Program-made: the position numbers and the translations under genes
Assembly (NCBI RefSeq): GCF_036345995.1
Contig: NZ_CP107796.1
Location: 6,448,001-6,512,000 of the forward strand
Reading direction: 5' to 3'
Length of the DNA stretch: 64,000 bases
From: Streptomyces sp. NBC_00557
GTDB lineage: Bacteria > Actinomycetota > Actinomycetes > Streptomycetales > Streptomycetaceae
The notes under the pieces: generated by a model
Seen by the model: the letters and a program-made list of their open reading frames with translations, nothing else
What the model was told of the DNA's origin: nothing
Databases searched by the model: none
Part shown: positions 56,661 through 64,000 of the stretch, in pieces
Numbering within the stretch: position 1 is the first letter of the stretch
How the letters are laid out: each line of letters begins with the position of its first letter

Positions 56661-56692
56661 GAGGGCGGGTTCCCCCACGGGAGCCCGCCCTC
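56661..56692 (+). terminator. Terminator between the R/D/G-rich gene and the DUF1015 gene
   Basis: GAGGGCGGG and CCCGCCCTC pair around a 14-base loop, 25 bases after the stop. It separates two convergent genes. Confidence 0.7.
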
Positions 56693-56708
56693 CTCGTGTC
56701 CGGGGCGG

Positions 56709-57992
56709 TCAGATCTCCAGCGCCCGCAGCACCAGCCCCGACGCCGGCTTCGGGCCGAACGACGTCGACTTGCGGGGCATCGTCACGCCTTGGCGGGCCA
56801 GGTCGCGTACGACCTCCTCGCGGACCGGGTGCATCAGCACGGCCGTACCGCCGTCGCGTTCCGCCTTGGCGACCGTCGCGGCCGTGTCGTGGATGTACGC
56901 GATGTGGGCGGGGGAGTCCTCCGGGATGTGCCACACATGGTCGAGCAGGGTGGCGTGCAGGACCGTGGCGTCCAGGGAACGCCAGGCGGAGGGGCGGTCC
57001 GCGGGAATCGTGCGGGCCAGCAGGCCCGGGTCCGGGCGGTCGAGCAGGTGGAAGGCGCCGTCGCCGGCCAGCAGGAAGGCGTTGCCCGCGCAGGACGCGT
57101 CCGCCAGCGCCTCCAGGGCCTCGGCGAGCGGCGTGTCGAGGCGCCGCACCCGGAACAGGCCCTGCACGGCCGCGAGCGCGTCGGCGACCGGGATGCCGTG
57201 CAGCAGACGGTGGATGGCGCGGACGCGCAACGGGTAGCGGGCGGTGTCGACGAGCAGGACCAGGCCGTGGTCCCAGGGACTGGGCGAGGGATGCTCGGCG
57301 CGCAGCCGCAGATAGGTGGCCCAGCGGTGGTGGCCGTCGGCGATCAGGGCCTGCTGGTGGGCCAGGTCCGACTGGATCCGGGCCACGTCGGCGGGGTCGG
57401 TGACGGACCACAGGCGGTGGCGGAAGCCGTCCTCCGTGGTCGTGGCCAGCAGCGGCGGCGTGCCTGCCGTGCGCTCGACGACCTCGTCCGCCGTACCGTC
57501 GCCGCGGTAGGTCAGCAGCAGCGGCTCCAGGTTCGCGCGCGTGGCGCGCATCAGGGCCGCGCGGTCGGCGACCACGGGCGGCATGACGTCCTCGTGCGGC
57601 AGCACCACGCCCTCGGCCGGCTCCGACACCCGCAGCGCGCCGATGATGCCGCGCTGGAGCAGGCCGTTGCCGTCCCGCTGCTCGTAGACGTACAGGCCGG
57701 GCTCCGGGTCCGCGGTGAGGACGCCCTCGTCCAGCCAGCGGCGCAGGGTGTCCGCCGCCTGCTCGGTACGGGCGCTCGGGGTGCCGGCCTGGGGCAGGAT
57801 CAGCCGGACGATGTTGTACGGGTCGGCGGACTGGAGGTGGTGCACCCCGTCGGGACGGACGACGACGTCGTACGGCGGGGAGGTGACGGAGGCCAGGCTG
57901 CCGACCCGGTCGGGGTCGTAGCGAAGGCCGCGGAACGGGCTGAGTTCCAGACCCCGGCGCGCCGTTGCCTCCGAGTGACCTGCAGTGTTCAT
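56709..57992 (-). CDS. DUF1015 family protein
   Basis: A 427-residue soluble protein. The N-terminal signature FRGLRYDPDRVGSLASVTSP lies near residue 20, followed by SADPYNIVRLILP near 56. Later LIADGHHRWATYLRLR near 218 is the most conserved family block. The family is widespread and of unknown function; members are sometimes called HTH or ParB-like without proof. It is convergent with the R/D/G-rich gene and divergent from the HAD gene with about 100 bases between. Confidence 0.92.
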   Translation of the reverse strand: MNTAGHSEATARRGLELSPFRGLRYDPDRVGSLASVTSPPYDVVVRPDGVHHLQSADPYNIVRLILPQAGTPSARTEQAADTLRRWLDEGVLTADPEPGLYVYEQRDGNGLLQRGIIGALRVSEPAEGVVLPHEDVMPPVVADRAALMRATRANLEPLLLTYRGDGTADEVVERTAGTPPLLATTTEDGFRHRLWSVTDPADVARIQSDLAHQQALIADGHHRWATYLRLRAEHPSPSPWDHGLVLLVDTARYPLRVRAIHRLLHGIPVADALAAVQGLFRVRRLDTPLAEALEALADASCAGNAFLLAGDGAFHLLDRPDPGLLARTIPADRPSAWRSLDATVLHATLLDHVWHIPEDSPAHIAYIHDTAATVAKAERDGGTAVLMHPVREEVVRDLARQGVTMPRKSTSFGPKPASGLVLRALEI

Positions 57993-58089
57993 CCCGGCAT
58001 CGTACGTGTGTCAGTGGCGTGCGGGATGATCGGGGGAAAGGCGGGAGAACGCCTTGGTACGACGCGGTGGGACGAGGAGCGATGTGGAC

Positions 58090-59118
58090 ATGAGCCAGGC
58101 GGTCAGGACGAGGCCCGAGGGCAGTGGGCAGCCCCTGAGCGAGGCGTACGACACGGCGCTGCTCGATCTGGACGGGGTGGTGTACGCGGGCGGCCGGGCG
58201 ATCGCGCACGCGGTGGACTCGCTGGCGGTGGCGCGCTCCGGCGGCATGCATCTGGCGTACGTCACCAACAACGCGCTGCGGACGCCGGACACCGTGGCCG
58301 GGCATCTGACGGAGCTGGGCATACCGACCGGCGCCGACGACGTCATCACCTCCGCCCAGGCCGTCGCCCGGCTGATCAGCGAGCAGGTGCCGGCCGGGGC
58401 GCGGGTGCTGGTGGTCGGCGGCGAGGGTCTGCGGGTGGCGCTGCGCGAACGGGGCCTGGTGCCGGTGGAGTCGGCGGACGACGATCCGGCGGCGGTCGCG
58501 CAGGGCTACGGCGGGCCGGACCTGACCTGGGGGCGGTTCGCGGAGGCGTCGTACGCGGTGGCGCGCGGGGTGCCGTGGTTCGCGTCCAACACCGACCTGA
58601 CGATCCCGAGCGGGCGGGGCATCGCGCCGGGCAACGGAGCGGCCGTGGAGGTCGTCCGGATCGCCACGGGCAAGGAGCCGCAGGTGGCGGGCAAGCCGCT
58701 GCCGCCGATGCACCGCGAGACGATCATCCGGACCGGCGCGAAGCGGCCCCTGGTGGTCGGGGACCGGCTGGACACGGACATCGAGGGGGCGTTCAACGGC
58801 CGGGTCGACTCGCTGCTGGTGCTGACCGGCGTCACCGACGCCGCCCAGCTGCTCGCCGCGCCGCCGCGGCACCGGCCGACCTATGTGGACGCCGATCTGC
58901 GCGGCCTGCTCACCGGCCAGCCGGAGGTCACCGCCGACGGCGACGGCTTCCGCTGCGGCGGGTTCACGGCGACGGCCCGGGCGGACCGGCTGGAGCTGGA
59001 GGGCGACGGTGAGGCACTCGACGGGCTGCGGGCACTGTGCGCCGCGGCCTGGACGGCGGCCGGTGACGGCTCCTGCACGCTGGACGGGGGGAAGGCGCTG
59101 GCACGGCTCGGACTGTGA
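58090..59118 (+). CDS. HAD-IIA family phosphatase (NagD-like)
   Basis: A 342-residue hydrolase. HAD motif I is LLDLDGVVYAGG near residue 22, motif II lies in YVTNNALRTPDT, and motif III/IV in KRPLVVGDRLDTDIEGA near 220. The insertion cap between motifs II and III marks subclass IIA, which includes sugar-phosphate and p-nitrophenyl phosphatases such as NagD. The C-terminal extension (about 265-342) is unlike NagD and may be a separate small domain. ATG 58090 is used; GTG 58084 has a slightly closer GAGGAG. Confidence 0.9.
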   Translation: MSQAVRTRPEGSGQPLSEAYDTALLDLDGVVYAGGRAIAHAVDSLAVARSGGMHLAYVTNNALRTPDTVAGHLTELGIPTGADDVITSAQAVARLISEQVPAGARVLVVGGEGLRVALRERGLVPVESADDDPAAVAQGYGGPDLTWGRFAEASYAVARGVPWFASNTDLTIPSGRGIAPGNGAAVEVVRIATGKEPQVAGKPLPPMHRETIIRTGAKRPLVVGDRLDTDIEGAFNGRVDSLLVLTGVTDAAQLLAAPPRHRPTYVDADLRGLLTGQPEVTADGDGFRCGGFTATARADRLELEGDGEALDGLRALCAAAWTAAGDGSCTLDGGKALARLGL

Positions 59119-59257
59119 GCGGGCACTGAGGAGCAGGTGCCGGCGAAGGCTCGGACTGTGACCGGGCCTTGAGGGCAGGCGACGGCGATGGCTTGACGGG
59201 GATCGGGGCCGGGGGCCGTGACTGCGGCGGACCCACCCCGGGGATCGAAACCGGCAG

Positions 59258-59276
59258 CGAGGGTAGGCTAACCTAA
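59258..59276 (+). promoter_or_regulatory. Iron box (DmdR1/IdeR-type operator)
   Basis: The 19 bases ending GTAGGCTAACCTAA match the consensus TTAGGTTAGGCTAACCTAA at 16 of 19 positions. It ends 4 bases before the GTG of the first permease gene. A repressor bound here in iron-replete cells would block the promoter; the spacing suggests a leaderless or nearly leaderless transcript. Confidence 0.85.
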
Positions 59277-59280
59277 CCTC

Positions 59281-60324
59281 GTGTTGGTCGACAGTCCCCC
59301 GGAACAGCGCGCGGAGAACTCCCCCGCGCCCCCAACTCGTCGGACGGCAAGGGCCGTTGGGCTCCTGCTCTCCGCCGTGTTCCTGCTGCTCGTCGCCCTG
59401 GCGAGCATCGCGGTCGGGGCGAAGGCGCTGTCGCCGGACCAGGTGTGGCACGGCCTGTTCCACGACACGGGGACCTACGGCGACGTGGTCGTGGACGAGC
59501 GGCTCGCGCGCACGGTCCTCGGTCTGCTGGCCGGTGCCGCGCTCGGTCTCGCGGGCGCGGTGCTCCAGGCGCTCACCCGCAATCCGCTGGCCGACCCCGG
59601 GCTGCTCGGCATCAACGCGGGCGCCTCCGCCGCCGTCGTCACGGCCATCACCTACTGCGGCGTCACCAGCCTCACCGGCTATGTGTGGTTCGCCTTCCTC
59701 GGGGCGGCGGCGGTCGGCGCGCTGGTGTGGTTCCTCGGCGGCAGCCGGGGCGCCACCCCGGTGCGGCTCGCGCTCGCCGGCACGGCGATCAGCGCCGCCC
59801 TGTACGGCTACCTCCAGGCGGTGATGATCCTGGACGACGTGGCGCTGGCCAGGATGCGCTTCTGGACGGTGGGTTCGCTGGCCTCGGCCGGCTACTCGAC
59901 CGTCGTGCAGGTGCTGCCGTTCCTCGCGGCCGGCATGGTCCTCGCGCTCGCGCTCGCCCGCCCGCTGAACGCCGTCGCGATGGGCGACGACACCGCCCGC
60001 GCCCTCGGCGCGCACCTGGGCCGCACCCGCGCGCTCGCCATGCTGGCCGCCACCGTGCTGTGCGGCGCCGCGACCGCCGCCTGCGGACCCATCGTGTTCG
60101 TCGGCCTGATGGTCCCGCACGTCGTGCGCTCCTTCACCGGCCCCGACCTGCGCTGGATCCTGCCGTACGCCACCGTCCTGTCGCCGGTGCTGCTGCTCGG
60201 CGCCGACGTCGTCGGCCGGGTCGTGGCGCGGCCCTCGGAACTCCAGGTCGGCATCGTCACCGCGATCATCGGCGGCCCGGTCTTCATCCTGCTCGTACGA
60301 CGGCGGAGGACGGCCCAGCTGTGA
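59281..60324 (+). CDS. FecCD-type iron-siderophore ABC permease, first subunit
   Basis: A 347-residue permease with about nine membrane helices. Family features are LTRNPLADPGLLGINAGASA near residue 97 and GLMVPHVVRSFTGPDLRWI near 280, the coupling-helix region. The first of three overlapping genes for a siderophore importer. It starts 4 bases after the iron box; no ribosome site fits between, which supports a leaderless start. Confidence 0.94.
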   Translation: MLVDSPPEQRAENSPAPPTRRTARAVGLLLSAVFLLLVALASIAVGAKALSPDQVWHGLFHDTGTYGDVVVDERLARTVLGLLAGAALGLAGAVLQALTRNPLADPGLLGINAGASAAVVTAITYCGVTSLTGYVWFAFLGAAAVGALVWFLGGSRGATPVRLALAGTAISAALYGYLQAVMILDDVALARMRFWTVGSLASAGYSTVVQVLPFLAAGMVLALALARPLNAVAMGDDTARALGAHLGRTRALAMLAATVLCGAATAACGPIVFVGLMVPHVVRSFTGPDLRWILPYATVLSPVLLLGADVVGRVVARPSELQVGIVTAIIGGPVFILLVRRRRTAQL

Positions 60325-61367
60325 AGACCCGAACCACGCACCGGGCCGTGCGCGCCCCCGGCGGGCTCTCCCTGCGCCTCGACCTGCGGGCCCTGGTCGT
60401 CGTCGTGCTGCTGCTGGCCGCCGCCGGTGCGGCCGGGGTGGCGCTGATCGGCACCGGCGACGCGAAGATCCCCGCGGCCGACGTGCTCAGGACCCTCGCC
60501 GGGAACGGCAACGCGTACCAGGACTTCATCGTCAAGGAGCTGCGGCTGCCGCGGGTGCTGGTCGGCCTGCTGGTCGGCGCCGCGCTGGGCCTCGGCGGCG
60601 CGCTGTTCCAGTCCGTCTCCCGCAACCCGCTCGGCAGCCCGGACGTGCTGGGCCTGTCCCAGGGCTCGACGGCCGGCGCGCTCGTCGTGATCGTGCTGCT
60701 GTCCGGCAGCACCACCCAGGTCACCGCCGGCGCGCTGGCCGGCGGTCTGGTGACCGGGCTCGCCGTCTATCTGCTCGCCTGGAAGCAGGGCGTGCACGGA
60801 TACCGGCTCGTCCTGGTCGGCATCGGCGTCTCCGCGATCGGCACCGCCGTCAACGGCTATCTGCTCACCAAGGCCGACCTGGTCGACGCGGCCCGCGCGG
60901 TCGTGTGGATGACCGGCTCGCTGGACGGCCGGGACTGGGACCAGGTCTGGCCGCTGCTCGCCGTGTGCGCGGTCCTCGTCCCGCTGGTCCTCGTCAACGC
61001 GCGCGGCCTGCGGATGCTGGAGATGGGCGACGACGTCGCGGGCGCCCTCGGGGTGCGGGTGCAGCGGGTCCGGCTGGTGCTGACGGTCTGCGCCGTGCTG
61101 CTCACCGCCGCCGCCACCGCGGCCGCCGGACCCGTCGGCTTCGTCGCGCTGACCGCGCCGCAGCTCGCCCGCCGCCTGACCCGCTCGCCGGGCCCTAACC
61201 TGGTGCCCTCCCTGTGCATGGGCGCCGCCCTGCTGGTCGCCGCAGACTGGGCCGCGCAGCGCGCCTTCGGCGCCGACCAGCTGCCCGTCGGGGTGGTCAC
61301 CGGCGTCCTCGGCGGCGGCTATCTGCTGTGGCTGCTGGTCACCGAGCGCAGGGCGGGCCGGATATGA
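60321..61367 (+). CDS. FecCD-type iron-siderophore ABC permease, second subunit
   Basis: A 348-residue permease paralog of the preceding gene. The GTG start overlaps its stop (GTGA). Family motifs are VSRNPLGSPDVLGLSQGSTA near residue 95 and PVGFVALTAPQLARRLTRSP near 272. The two permeases form a heterodimer in the membrane. A 10-residue basic N-terminus precedes the first helix. Confidence 0.94.
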   Translation: MKTRTTHRAVRAPGGLSLRLDLRALVVVVLLLAAAGAAGVALIGTGDAKIPAADVLRTLAGNGNAYQDFIVKELRLPRVLVGLLVGAALGLGGALFQSVSRNPLGSPDVLGLSQGSTAGALVVIVLLSGSTTQVTAGALAGGLVTGLAVYLLAWKQGVHGYRLVLVGIGVSAIGTAVNGYLLTKADLVDAARAVVWMTGSLDGRDWDQVWPLLAVCAVLVPLVLVNARGLRMLEMGDDVAGALGVRVQRVRLVLTVCAVLLTAAATAAAGPVGFVALTAPQLARRLTRSPGPNLVPSLCMGAALLVAADWAAQRAFGADQLPVGVVTGVLGGGYLLWLLVTERRAGRI

Positions 61368-62212
61368 GCCACACCCCCACGAAGACGACCGGGAGCACCG
61401 TGAACCGCCTCTCCGCCGAGAACGTCACCCTCGCCTACGACCAGCGCGTCATCGCCGCACAGCTGTCGGTGGAGATCCCCGACAACTCCTTCACGGTGAT
61501 CGTCGGCCCCAACGCGTGCGGAAAGTCGACGCTGCTGCGGGCGCTGTCGCGGATGCTCAGGCCCAGCGAGGGCCGGGTGCTGCTCGACGGCCAGGTCATC
61601 CAGTCGATGCCCGCCAAGAAGGTCGCCCGTACCCTCGGCCTGCTGCCGCAGTCGGCCGTCGCGCCCGACGGCATCACCGTCGCCGACCTCGTCGGCCGGG
61701 GCCGCTACCCGCACCAGGGCCTGCTGCGCCAGTGGTCGGCCGAGGACGAGCGGGTCGTACGGGAATCCATGCGGCAGACCGGGGTCGAGGCGCTGGCCGA
61801 CCGGTACGTCGACGAGCTGTCCGGCGGGCAGCGGCAGCGGGTGTGGATCGCGATGGCGCTCGCCCAGCAGACGCCGCTGCTGCTCCTGGACGAGCCGACC
61901 ACCTACCTGGACATCCAGCACCAGATCGACGTCCTCGACCTGTGCGCCGAGCTGCACGAGACCCAGGGCCGCACCCTGGTCGCCGTCCTGCACGACCTCA
62001 ACCACGCGGCCCGCTACGCCACCCACCTCATCGCCCTGCGCGGCGGCGAGGTCGTCGCCGAGGGCGCCCCGAACGACATCGTCACGGCCGAGCTGGTGGA
62101 GGAGGTGTTCGGGCTGCGCTGTCAGGTCATCGACGACCCGGAGACCGGCACCCCGCTGGTCGTCCCCGCGGCGCGCGGGACCCGGCGGGAGCGGCTCACA
62201 GCAGCTTCCTGA
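61364..62212 (+). CDS. Iron-siderophore ABC ATPase (FecE/FepC type)
   Basis: A 282-residue ATPase with Walker A GPNACGKST near residue 47, signature LSGGQRQRVWIAMAL near 151, Walker B LLLLDEPTTYLDI near 172, and switch His in VLHDLNHAARY. The VTVADLV/GRGRYPHQ segment is typical of siderophore importers. The ATG overlaps the second permease stop. No substrate-binding protein gene is present in the cluster, so it is probably encoded elsewhere. Its end overlaps the convergent SCP2-like gene by 17 bases. Confidence 0.94.
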   Translation: MSHTPTKTTGSTVNRLSAENVTLAYDQRVIAAQLSVEIPDNSFTVIVGPNACGKSTLLRALSRMLRPSEGRVLLDGQVIQSMPAKKVARTLGLLPQSAVAPDGITVADLVGRGRYPHQGLLRQWSAEDERVVRESMRQTGVEALADRYVDELSGGQRQRVWIAMALAQQTPLLLLDEPTTYLDIQHQIDVLDLCAELHETQGRTLVAVLHDLNHAARYATHLIALRGGEVVAEGAPNDIVTAELVEEVFGLRCQVIDDPETGTPLVVPAARGTRRERLTAAS

Positions 62213-62543
62213 GCCGGAACAGGTCCAGCAGGCTCGCCTCCAGCCGGACCCGGCCCGAGCCCCAGGCGGTCGCGAAGTTCAGCTCCCCGCCCACCAGCGC
62301 CACCAGGTCGTCGCCCGCCAAGGCGAGCCTGATCTGCGCCTTCTCCCGCGGCGGGCCGGGGTGGGTGTCGTCCACCTCGATCCGCCCGCCCGTCATGCGG
62401 CCGGCGAAGGTGACGTCCAGGTCGGTGATGTGACAGCTCACCGAGCGGTCCAGCGCGGCGGCCGCGCGGACGTCGCCCTCGGCGCCCTGCATGTTGTCCG
62501 AAAGCTTTCCCAGTGCGGCGCGGCACTCCTCGATCGTGGCCAT
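62196..62543 (-). CDS. SCP2 sterol-binding-domain-like protein
   Basis: A 115-residue protein starting MATIEECRAALGKLSDNMQG. The strand order (SVSCHITDLDVTFAGRMTGG, KAQIRLALAGDDLVALVGGE, LNFATAWGSGRVRLEASLLD) fits a single SCP2 lipid-binding fold without a catalytic domain. Actinobacterial relatives are of unknown role. It is convergent with the iron ATPase gene, overlapping it by 17 bases, and divergent from the next small gene. Confidence 0.85.
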   Translation of the reverse strand: MATIEECRAALGKLSDNMQGAEGDVRAAAALDRSVSCHITDLDVTFAGRMTGGRIEVDDTHPGPPREKAQIRLALAGDDLVALVGGELNFATAWGSGRVRLEASLLDLFRLRKLL

Positions 62544-62585
62544 CGCCACCGACCGTACCCCAGCCGTTCGGGGTAGCGTCTGCCC

Positions 62586-62870
62586 ATGAGCGAGTCCGTG
62601 ACCGAGGCCCCGGCGGAAGCCGTGACGGAGGCCGAGCCCGAGTACGACCCCGCAGCGCCCGCCCCTCTGGGGGTCCCGCGCACCCCCACCGGCAACGCGG
62701 AGGTCGACGCCCAGCTGGAACGGCTCGCAGACGCCGACCACCTCGCCACCGACGGGCACATGGAGGTGTACGAGGATGTACACCGGGGGCTGCGCGACGC
62801 GCTCACCGCGCTCGACGCCCGCCCGGGACCTCCGGTGCCCCCGCCTTCGTACCACCAGAGCAGGAGCTGA
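62586..62870 (+). CDS. Small acidic conserved protein upstream of tlyA
   Basis: A 94-residue protein, Glu/Ala/Pro-rich at its N-terminus (SVTEAPAEAVTEAEPEYDP), then a helical part with VDAQLERLADADHLATDGHM and EVYEDVHRGLRDAL, ending in a Pro-rich tail. It lies 7 bases before tlyA. The helical part looks like a small protein-interaction domain; I recognise no function. Its position before tlyA and nadK is recurrent in Streptomyces as I recall. Confidence 0.8.
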   Translation: MSESVTEAPAEAVTEAEPEYDPAAPAPLGVPRTPTGNAEVDAQLERLADADHLATDGHMEVYEDVHRGLRDALTALDARPGPPVPPPSYHQSRS

Positions 62871-62877
62871 ACCGAAC

Positions 62878-63693
62878 GTGGCAGGAGTCGCACGCCGCCG
62901 TCTGGACGCGGAGCTGGTCCGCAGGAAGCTCGCGCGCTCGCGCGAGCACGCCAGCCAGCTGATCGCCGCCGGGCGGGTCACCGTCGGCAAGACCGTGGCG
63001 ACCAAGCCGGCCACCCAGGTGGAGACCGCCGCGGCGATCGTGGTCCAGGCCGACGACAGCGACCCCGACTACGTCTCCCGCGGCGGGCACAAGCTCGCCG
63101 GCGCCCTGAAGGTCTTCGTTCCGCAGGGGCTCGTGGTCGAGGGCCGGCGCGCGCTGGACGCGGGGGCGTCCACCGGTGGCTTCACCGACGTGCTGCTGCG
63201 CGCGGGCGCCGCGCACGTCGTCGCCGTGGACGTCGGCTACGGACAGCTCGCCTGGTCGCTGCGGAACGATGAACGCGTCACCGTCAAGGACCGTACGAAC
63301 GTACGCGAGTTGACGCTCGAAGCGATCGATGGGGAGCCGGTGGATCTTGTCGTGGGCGATCTGTCCTTCATTCCGCTCGGGCTGGTGCTGCCCGCCCTGA
63401 AGCGGTGCGTGACGCCGGACGCCGACCTGGTGATGATGGTCAAGCCGCAGTTCGAGGTGGGCAAGGAGCGGCTCGGCAGCGGGGGTGTCGTACGGAGTCC
63501 GCAGCTGCGGGCGGAGGCCGTGCGTGGTGTGGCCGAGAAGGCCTGGGAGCTGGGGCTCGGGGTGCAGTCGGTCACCGCCAGTCCGCTGCCCGGCCCCTCG
63601 GGGAACGTCGAGTACTTTCTCTGGCTGCGGGCGGGAGCACCCCAGGTGGACCCGGCCGACGTCGACCGTGCAGTGGCGGAGGGGCCGCGTTGA
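62878..63693 (+). CDS. tlyA: TlyA-family 16S/23S rRNA 2'-O-methyltransferase
   Basis: A 271-residue protein with a GTG start. An S4 RNA-binding domain (residues about 3-60; RRRLDAELVRRKLARSREHA) is followed by an FtsJ-type methyltransferase domain with SAM motif DAGASTGGFTDVLLRAGA near 88 and VVGDLSFIPLGLVLPAL near 155. In Mycobacterium TlyA methylates 16S and 23S rRNA and governs capreomycin sensitivity. Its stop overlaps the nadK start (TTGA). Confidence 0.94.
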   Translation: MAGVARRRLDAELVRRKLARSREHASQLIAAGRVTVGKTVATKPATQVETAAAIVVQADDSDPDYVSRGGHKLAGALKVFVPQGLVVEGRRALDAGASTGGFTDVLLRAGAAHVVAVDVGYGQLAWSLRNDERVTVKDRTNVRELTLEAIDGEPVDLVVGDLSFIPLGLVLPALKRCVTPDADLVMMVKPQFEVGKERLGSGGVVRSPQLRAEAVRGVAEKAWELGLGVQSVTASPLPGPSGNVEYFLWLRAGAPQVDPADVDRAVAEGPR

Positions 63694-64000
63694 CACAGAA
63701 CCTGGCGCGTACTGTTTTCCTGCTCGCCCACACCGGGCGGCCCGCGGCGGTCCGCAGTGCGGAACTCGTCGTCAAGGGCCTGCTGCGGCATGGCATCGGG
63801 GTGCGGGTGCTGGAGGAGGAGGCGCGCGACCTGCCGCTGCCGGACCAGGTGGCGCTGGTCAAGGAGGCGACCCCGCAGTGCCTCGACGGGTGCGAGCTGC
63901 TGATCGTGCTCGGCGGTGACGGGACGCTGCTGCGGGGCGCCGAGTTCGCCCGTGCGTCCGGGGTGCCGATGCTCGGCGTCAACCTCGGCCGGGTCGGGTT
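63690..64000 (+). CDS. nadK: NAD kinase, N-terminal part (truncated by window edge)
   Basis: The first 103 codons of an ATP-NAD kinase, starting from a TTG that overlaps the tlyA stop. The N-terminus TVFLLAHTGRPAAVRSAELV is followed by the kinase signature LIVLGGDGTLLRGAE near residue 78 and GVPMLGVNLGRVGF at the edge, which carry the GGDG and NLGxxGF motifs of the family. The enzyme makes NADP from NAD. The tlyA-nadK order is common in actinobacteria, with recN usually following. Confidence 0.95.
   Translation, partial: MTQNLARTVFLLAHTGRPAAVRSAELVVKGLLRHGIGVRVLEEEARDLPLPDQVALVKEATPQCLDGCELLIVLGGDGTLLRGAEFARASGVPMLGVNLGRVG

Noticed and set aside
56041..60120. A 1359-codon minus-strand frame
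   Set aside because: It runs through the DUF1015 and HAD genes in another frame and lacks domains. It is long only because stop codons are rare at this GC content.

Overview
This is a high-GC actinobacterial chromosome segment that I read as Streptomyces. The evidence is a cysteine-poor chaplin (ChpE type), a streptophobe-family protein, an SGM_5486-type miniprotein, GC-rich codons with frequent GTG/TTG starts, a Streptomyces-type 16S-23S-5S operon without spacer tRNAs, and intergenic repeats I recall from many Streptomyces genomes. From memory only, the order tldE/tldD-fabG-fabI and queA-chpE resembles the SCO1780-SCO1840 region of S. coelicolor. I see no transposase, integrase, phage gene, CRISPR array, tRNA gene or biosynthetic cluster, so this looks like core chromosome.

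Layout. 0-5 kb: end of an ABC-F gene, a small HTH protein, an enoyl-CoA hydratase, then an envelope-stress cluster of Asp23/Gls24-like proteins and two membrane anchors, with a divergent protein that appears to carry two Asp23-like repeats. 5-13.7 kb: SDR, GH15, SURF1, a Zn-binding miniprotein, a DEDDh exonuclease with BRCT domain, a VIT1/CCC1 transporter, a CopD-like membrane protein and an unusually arranged CoA-transferase with an AT-rich palindrome upstream. 13.8-21.5 kb: secreted subtilase, DUF485 plus acetate-type symporter, moaA, small membrane proteins, tyrS. 21.5-29 kb: TldE/TldD protease pair, fabG-fabI, a GntR regulator divergent from an MFS transporter. 29-37.8 kb: miniproteins, a SixA-like phosphatase, serB, streptophobe protein, a double-FHA ABC exporter and an SLT transglycosylase behind a structured leader.

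38-49 kb: queA overlapping an SDR gene, a GAF histidine kinase with NarL-type regulator, chpE, a cytosolic ABC ATPase, an NfeD/SPFH pair, HNH nuclease, PEBP-like protein, Spo0M and a 3-methyladenine DNA glycosylase. 49-54.8 kb: a complete rRNA operon with promoters, leader and terminator. 54.8-64 kb: an Arg/Asp/Gly-rich repeat protein with a TPR-like C-terminus, DUF1015, an HAD-IIA phosphatase, an iron-box-controlled siderophore ABC importer lacking its binding protein, an SCP2-like protein, tlyA and the start of nadK.

Co-transcription is supported by stop/start overlaps in several sets: the Asp23 cluster, DUF485-symporter, tldD-tldE, SDR-queA, kinase-regulator, the two Fec permeases plus ATPase, and tlyA-nadK. 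No dramatic new system is evident. The most interesting items are the multi-copy Asp23-like cluster, the permuted CoA-transferase, the repeat-expanded R/D/G protein directly behind the rRNA operon, the structured leader before the SLT gene, and several clean palindromes at promoters.
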